A stretch of 64,000 nt of DNA from JAWKUK01 sp041398605 (GTDB taxonomy: Bacteria > Planctomycetota > UBA1135 > GCA-002686595): positions 112,668 through 176,667 of the forward strand of contig JAWKUK010000018.1 of NCBI GenBank assembly GCA_041398605.1. Direction: 5' to 3'. Positions 59,936-64,000 of the stretch are shown in pieces. The notes under the pieces were generated by a model that made no database searches, had not been told where the DNA came from, and saw nothing but the letters and a program-made list of their open reading frames with translations. Position 1 is the first letter of the stretch, and each line of letters begins with the position of its first letter. Position numbers and translations under genes: made by a program.

Positions 59936-62527
59936 TCACTGCAGCGCGACGACCAAGTCTCCGCCAGGCGCGAGCTCGACCTCGACCTGCGATTCGTACA
60001 CGACGGGGCGCGAGTAGCGCATGCTCCCGTCCGGTTGGGGCTGCTCCATCATCGGCAGGGACAGGTCCACGATCCGAAGCGAGAGCGTCCATGTCCCAGC
60101 CGGGCAGCTGGTCACCTGAATGGCGCGGTCCGCCACCGCCGCGCCGAGGTGGCTCCATGTCGCCGGCGTGCCGTTCGGCGTCACGGCCTCGACCGTGAAC
60201 TGTGGACGCTCGGGCAGCGCGAGGTCGGGGGGCAACGTCAGGGTCAATGCGCCCAGGGTCAAGGCGAGCTCGACCTCGACCTCCGCGGCGGCTTCGAGGT
60301 CGACGACCTGGTCAGGGAACTCAAACGCTGTGCCGCTCGGGCTCCTCATGTTCAAGGTCACGTGACCCTTTGCTCGCAGTGTGCCCTCGGTCTTGCCGTC
60401 GCTGTCCAGCTGGCCCAGGCTCGAGCCATGACTCGGCTGGAGCTCACTGTCTTGCCACTTCGGCCACACGCTCGCGCCCTCGAACCCGTCCGTCCCGGGA
60501 CCCGTGACGCGCACCCGCACACGACAGACGCCACACTCAGTCGCGTCGAGCGTCGCCGTCGCGGTCGCGCCGGACTCGACCTCGACGGCGACGCTCGGCG
60601 GAGCGACGAGCTCACCCGGTCGACCCTCGAGGGTCAGCAAGTGTGATCCCGGGGCCACGTCCACCAGCTTGAAGTGACCAGCTCCGTCGACCGTCACCCT
60701 GATGTCGTCCTTCCAGTTGTCGAGGTAGACGCTGAGGCCGGCGGGCGAAATGTTCGGGGGGGTGCGCACGACGCCCGCGATCGCGCCCGAGGCCTCTGCC
60801 TCGAGGTCGCCGAGGTCGACGGTCGCGCCGGGCGCGACATGGAGCGGGAGGCGCTGGAGCGTCGCGCCGCGGCCGACGTCGACGGTCAGGCGCAACGGTC
60901 CGGAGTCGATGGGCGAGAGCGCGAAGCGGCCCTCGGCGTCGGTTCGACCCGCTGTCGTGCCGTTCTCGCGGGTGCGGTACCAGATGGGCGCGGCGCTCCT
61001 GGCCTCGAGGAGCTCTGCGAGGGACATCGACCTTCGTATCGCGTCGCGATGCTCTGGGGTGACGATGGCGAGCTGCACGGGAGCGTACGCCACGGGCGCT
61101 CCGTCAAGCAGGGCGCGGCCCATCACGACTGCCGCGCGGCGCAGGCGGATCGTCTGCTCTGCTTCGCCGTTGGGGCCGTGCTCGACGTCGCCCGTCGCCA
61201 TGAGATATCCATCCGCCGTCGCTACAAAGAGGTCGATTCCAGGGCGCGCGGTGCGCGCGAGGACACCCTCGGGGCGGTCCTCGATCTTCGGTCGACGACG
61301 TTCGGTGTAGCTAGACCTCGGTGACTTCGAACCGTTGTCCGCGAGGATGTCGACCCCGAAGCGCGTGAGCGGCGCGCCTGTCGCGTCGTCGACGGCGCGA
61401 AAGCGTGTGCGCTCGAGCGGCTCCAAGACGATCTCGAGGTCACGGGTCCCTGGCGCGAAGTGGCGCTCGCGGCCCCCGCCCCAGGGCGCGTACCCGTCGA
61501 GCGTCGCCTCAAGCGTGTAGGGCTCGTCCTGCGGCAGGCTCACGGCGAAGCGCCCGTCCTCCATCGACCGCGCGCCTGCACCAGAGCCGCTCGAGCGCGG
61601 CCAACCCCAGAGCTTGACGTTAGCGATCGGCGCGCCCGTCGGATCGGTCACTCGCCCCTCGATCGTCTTAGCGGGCGACAGAACGAGCTCGATCCCCGGA
61701 GTCTCACGGCCGGGCTCGACCGTGACGCCGTCGTGGAAGGCGCTGACCCAGCCCTCCTTCTTCGCTTTCACGCCGTAGGTCCCGACCTGCGCATGCGGGA
61801 CCTCGAAGCGGCCATCAGGGTCGCTCCACCCGCCGCGGGAATAGGTCGAGCTGCGGTTCGGTCCAGTGCCCACCTCTGCGCCCTCGATGGGGCGCCCGTA
61901 GTCGTCCACCACGCGCCCCGTGATCGCGCCCGTGCGCGCGAGGCGCAGCTCGCCGAGGTCGCGCTCGCCAGCGGCGAAGCCCGGCTCGTTGCCGCGCGCG
62001 CCGTCGCCGTACCAGCGTTCGAAGGAGTCGAGGAACCGGCTGGGCCGCACCTGCAGCCGTTGCCGAGGCACGGTGGGCGGCGGGACGGCGAAGCGAAAGC
62101 GCCCATCGAGGTCTGTGCTCGCGCGGAACCCGCGGAGGTCTGTCCGCTCGTCCACGCGCGGGGTCTCGACGCCCTCCGCCCACGCCTTGTAGCCCGCGAG
62201 GATGACGTCCGCGCTGGCGATCGGAGCGCCCGCTTCATCGACGACGCGGCCGAACACGATACATGAGGCGTCCACGCCCTCGGCTTGCTCCTGCGGCGTC
62301 GCTGGGGGCTCGGCTTCAGCCACCTGCCGCGCGACTGGCGTGGCGCTCGCGACTGGAGCGATGAGCGGAGCCACATCGGCCAGTTCGGACTCGGGCGCAG
62401 CCTCGAGGCCCTGCGCTGCAGGCGCCGTCGCTGGGCCGGTGGCGACGCGCGCTTCGCCACCGACCACCCAAAGGAGCAGGGCGAGCAAGGCGAGCACAGC
62501 GGGCACGAGGAACGCAGTTCGATTCAT
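59936..62527 (-). CDS. large membrane-anchored carboxypeptidase-regulatory-like repeat protein
   Basis: The ATG at 62527 gives 863 residues starting with a membrane anchor (AFLVPAVLALLALLLWVVGG). After a Pro/Ala-rich linker come several carboxypeptidase-D regulatory-like sandwiches: CIVFGRVVDEAGAPIASADV, AITGRVVDDYGRPIEGAEVG, TIEGRVTDPTGAPIANVKLW, and more divergent copies with GRTDAEGRFALSPIDSGPLR and GAIAGVVRTPPNISPAGLSV. The domains would be outside the cytoplasm. No protease or sugar-active residues are seen. Proteins of this layout are numerous in Planctomycetota; adhesion or envelope structure is a guess. In-frame codons upstream to 62701 lack coding character. Confidence 0.8.
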   Translation of the reverse strand: MNRTAFLVPAVLALLALLLWVVGGEARVATGPATAPAAQGLEAAPESELADVAPLIAPVASATPVARQVAEAEPPATPQEQAEGVDASCIVFGRVVDEAGAPIASADVILAGYKAWAEGVETPRVDERTDLRGFRASTDLDGRFRFAVPPPTVPRQRLQVRPSRFLDSFERWYGDGARGNEPGFAAGERDLGELRLARTGAITGRVVDDYGRPIEGAEVGTGPNRSSTYSRGGWSDPDGRFEVPHAQVGTYGVKAKKEGWVSAFHDGVTVEPGRETPGIELVLSPAKTIEGRVTDPTGAPIANVKLWGWPRSSGSGAGARSMEDGRFAVSLPQDEPYTLEATLDGYAPWGGGRERHFAPGTRDLEIVLEPLERTRFRAVDDATGAPLTRFGVDILADNGSKSPRSSYTERRRPKIEDRPEGVLARTARPGIDLFVATADGYLMATGDVEHGPNGEAEQTIRLRRAAVVMGRALLDGAPVAYAPVQLAIVTPEHRDAIRRSMSLAELLEARSAAPIWYRTRENGTTAGRTDAEGRFALSPIDSGPLRLTVDVGRGATLQRLPLHVAPGATVDLGDLEAEASGAIAGVVRTPPNISPAGLSVYLDNWKDDIRVTVDGAGHFKLVDVAPGSHLLTLEGRPGELVAPPSVAVEVESGATATATLDATECGVCRVRVRVTGPGTDGFEGASVWPKWQDSELQPSHGSSLGQLDSDGKTEGTLRAKGHVTLNMRSPSGTAFEFPDQVVDLEAAAEVEVELALTLGALTLTLPPDLALPERPQFTVEAVTPNGTPATWSHLGAAVADRAIQVTSCPAGTWTLSLRIVDLSLPMMEQPQPDGSMRYSRPVVYESQVEVELAPGGDLVVALQ

Positions 62528-62770
62528 GACAGCAATGAAGCACGCGAGCCGCGAGGGCCTGCGCATCAACACACAGTGTAGTTGGTGTTCACGTTTGCGT
62601 CCGCGCACGACGCGCTGCGATCTGCGGGGCGTCCGCGGCGCGTGGTCGTGAGCACGCAAGGCTCTCATTGCCTTGAAGGAGCCGAGGGCGAACGTCTCCA
62701 AGTCGAGGCCCTCTCGCGCGCGCTCGGTGAGCCGGCGGGCGAGGTCGAGCTTTCGGCGCGCCGCGGAGGT

Positions 62771-63724
62771 TCAGTCCGTCCGAAACATGAGCGAGCTCGT
62801 GGCGCCGTCAACCTCGAGCGTGAGCTCCCGTTCGCCGACCCGGTACGTGCCAGTCGAAACGTGTCGCGCCGCGCCGCGGACCAACGTTTGGCGCAGCCCG
62901 CCCGCGTCGTCGAGCGCGCACTCGAGGGTCACTGCGCGTGCCCCGTCGCGGACCGTGACCGACCAGGTCCCGGCGGGACCCTCGCCGCGCCGCAACGTCG
63001 CGCTCAAGGGGAGCTCGTGCTCAGGCGAGGTCATCTCGGCCATGTGTCCGCCGAGGAAGAACGCGGCGGCGCTCTCCCGTGGATCGGCCGAGTCGAGGTG
63101 ATACTCCGTGCCCACGATGGTCACGACAAACGGGTCGTCGGACGGCAGCCCGAGGTGCGTGGGGTCGCCTCCGAAGCGGACCCCGGCGGCCTCGAGGTGG
63201 GCCTGGATTTCGGCGGTCGACGCGTCCCAGAGATCGCCTGGGTCCAACGTCTCCATGTGGCCATCTCGGAAGTGAAGGTCCCAGTACGTCTCGCGGACGC
63301 TGGTCCTCGAGCGGCGCTCAAGGACGTCGCGGAGTGTGACCCGGGCCACCTCGTCCAGGCGGAAGCCGCGTTTCTCGCGCGCCCAAGGGAACCCGCGGTG
63401 GTCATAGACCTCGTCCGGGGTCAGATAGAGCCGGTCCGCGACGACGACGTAGGCGACGAGGCTCGCGAAGCACGAGGCGACGGCGAGCCCCAGGGTCGTG
63501 AGCCCTGCCGGCCCGCGCCAGCCAGCGGCTCTGTGGGCGCGACGTGCCGCGACGAGGGTCCCGACGACGCACGCCGCGCAGACGATCAGCACCGAGGCGC
63601 GGACCCAACTAGACCAAGCGATGGTCGTGACGTCGCCGGTCGTCGCGACCTCGCGGCAGCCGCTCGCGAGCGCGAGCGCGAACAGGAAGCATGTGGTCGA
63701 AGGGGTGCGGTCGAGTGCTTTCAT
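62771..63724 (-). CDS. hypothetical membrane protein, possible lipoprotein
   Basis: Not recognised. The 317-residue product starts with a possible lipoprotein signal (TTCFLFALALASGC, Cys at the end of the hydrophobic stretch), followed by two further hydrophobic segments (SVLIVCAACVVGTLVAAR and TTLGLAVASCFASLVAYVVV), then a soluble part of about 210 residues. In this part LTPDEVYDHRGFPWAREKRG and VARVTLRDVL resemble the PH-like domains of bacterial membrane proteins, and the C-terminal piece is beta rich. It precedes the 59936 gene on the same strand with a 243-bp gap. Confidence 0.6.
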   Translation of the reverse strand: MKALDRTPSTTCFLFALALASGCREVATTGDVTTIAWSSWVRASVLIVCAACVVGTLVAARRAHRAAGWRGPAGLTTLGLAVASCFASLVAYVVVADRLYLTPDEVYDHRGFPWAREKRGFRLDEVARVTLRDVLERRSRTSVRETYWDLHFRDGHMETLDPGDLWDASTAEIQAHLEAAGVRFGGDPTHLGLPSDDPFVVTIVGTEYHLDSADPRESAAAFFLGGHMAEMTSPEHELPLSATLRRGEGPAGTWSVTVRDGARAVTLECALDDAGGLRQTLVRGAARHVSTGTYRVGERELTLEVDGATSSLMFRTD

Positions 63725-63881
63725 GACGGGGAAGGCGTCTCCTTGCCTGAGTCATGCGGGAGAGCGCGCGCCGGGCTGCCAAAACAATGGGCTCGCTCGC
63801 GCCCTGTGGCTCCAATCGCGCCCTTCGTCTTCAATCTCCTATCGCGCGCGTTGTGAGGCGACCCATGGAGAGACGATCGAG

Positions 63882-64000
63882 ATGAACACGACCAGCGTCG
63901 AGGCTTATCTGGCAGAGGGCTGCGGGCGGTGTGAGCTGTACCAAACCCCGCGGTGCAAGGTGCATCGGTGGACCGCTGAGTTGGCGGCGCTGCGCGAGGT
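63882..64000 (+). CDS. YdeI/DUF1801-like protein, 5' part only
   Basis: The first 39 codons of a gene that runs off the window: MNTTSVEAYLAEGCGRCELY then QTPRCKVHRWTAELAALREV. The Cys pair in GCGRC and the CKVH block are characteristic of YdeI/OmpD-associated small cytoplasmic proteins with a DUF1801 domain, which typically read AYIAAGCGRCPLG...CKVH.W..EL..LR. The ATG at 63882 has GGAG eleven bases upstream (63867-63870). The role of the family is not established. Confidence 0.7.
   Translation, partial: MNTTSVEAYLAEGCGRCELYQTPRCKVHRWTAELAALRE

Noticed and set aside
62582..63856. Open plus-strand frame opposite the hypothetical membrane protein
   Set aside because: Antisense frame without domains; the minus-strand gene has hydrophobic segments in the expected places.

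Overview
The window is a GC-rich bacterial chromosome segment that most resembles a marine planctomycete. The grounds are: several secreted proteins ending in a shared C-terminal domain (YCTAAPN, GNLCLGG, GRYVAPGQIQN, HPTPNGL, then WNFQ.WYRD..) that I associate with environmental Planctomycetota; an ECF sigma factor of the type common in that phylum, divergent to a membrane Ser/Thr kinase; very large TPR proteins; many extracytoplasmic carboxypeptidase-regulatory-like proteins; and Gram-negative LPS genes (KdsD, LptD). No rRNA, tRNA, CRISPR array or insertion sequence was recognised. Antisense frames are widely open because of base composition and were not annotated.

Layout. 1-6.2 kb: 3' end of gyrB, a stand-alone MshEN-like protein, an SDR, a small membrane protein, a polysaccharide deacetylase and rsmB. 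6.2-13.6 kb, mostly minus strand: a GH63-like glucosidase, a hypothetical membrane protein, a hemolysin-III protein, a HEAT-repeat protein, a lipoprotein MsrB (plus strand), fmt and trxA. 13.8-22.8 kb: one gene for a secreted TPR protein of about 2,977 residues. It is divergent, across a 12-bp minisatellite, from a tandem sialate-O-acetylesterase-like protein (23.1-24.8 kb). 24.8-31.4 kb, minus: a secreted protein, then a probable operon M50 protease - scpA - sdaA - VOC protein - carboxypeptidase-regulatory protein.

31.5-38.2 kb, plus: kdsD followed 4 bp later by a giant LptC/LptA-LptD-type outer-membrane assembly gene that is split by a frameshift near 34,483. 38.3-42.7 kb: an SLC13/TrkA-C transporter with four frameshifts and a secreted protein with at least four, so this stretch is either decaying or has local consensus errors. 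42.9-47.3 kb: TPR protein, DUF4331 protein, and a divergent ECF sigma / ChrR-like cupin anti-sigma pair. 47.4-50.6 kb: SGNH hydrolase, small membrane protein, citrate synthase. 50.9-55.4 kb: ECF sigma factor, divergent Ser/Thr kinase with TPR-like tail, and an HtrA-like pseudoprotease with a DnaJ-type zinc finger. 55.6-59.7 kb: a sialidase locus (sialidase, GntR/FCD regulator with a palindromic candidate operator, and a secreted protein sharing the sialidase's N-terminal domain). 59.9-64 kb: a 863-residue carboxypeptidase-regulatory-like protein, a membrane lipoprotein and the start of a YdeI-like protein.

Themes: envelope biogenesis (LPS, secreted TPR and beta-sandwich proteins), glycan and sialic-acid processing, and envelope or oxidative stress signalling. 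Short-period direct tandem repeats (9-24 bp) recur at no fewer than eight places, in frame inside genes and also between genes.
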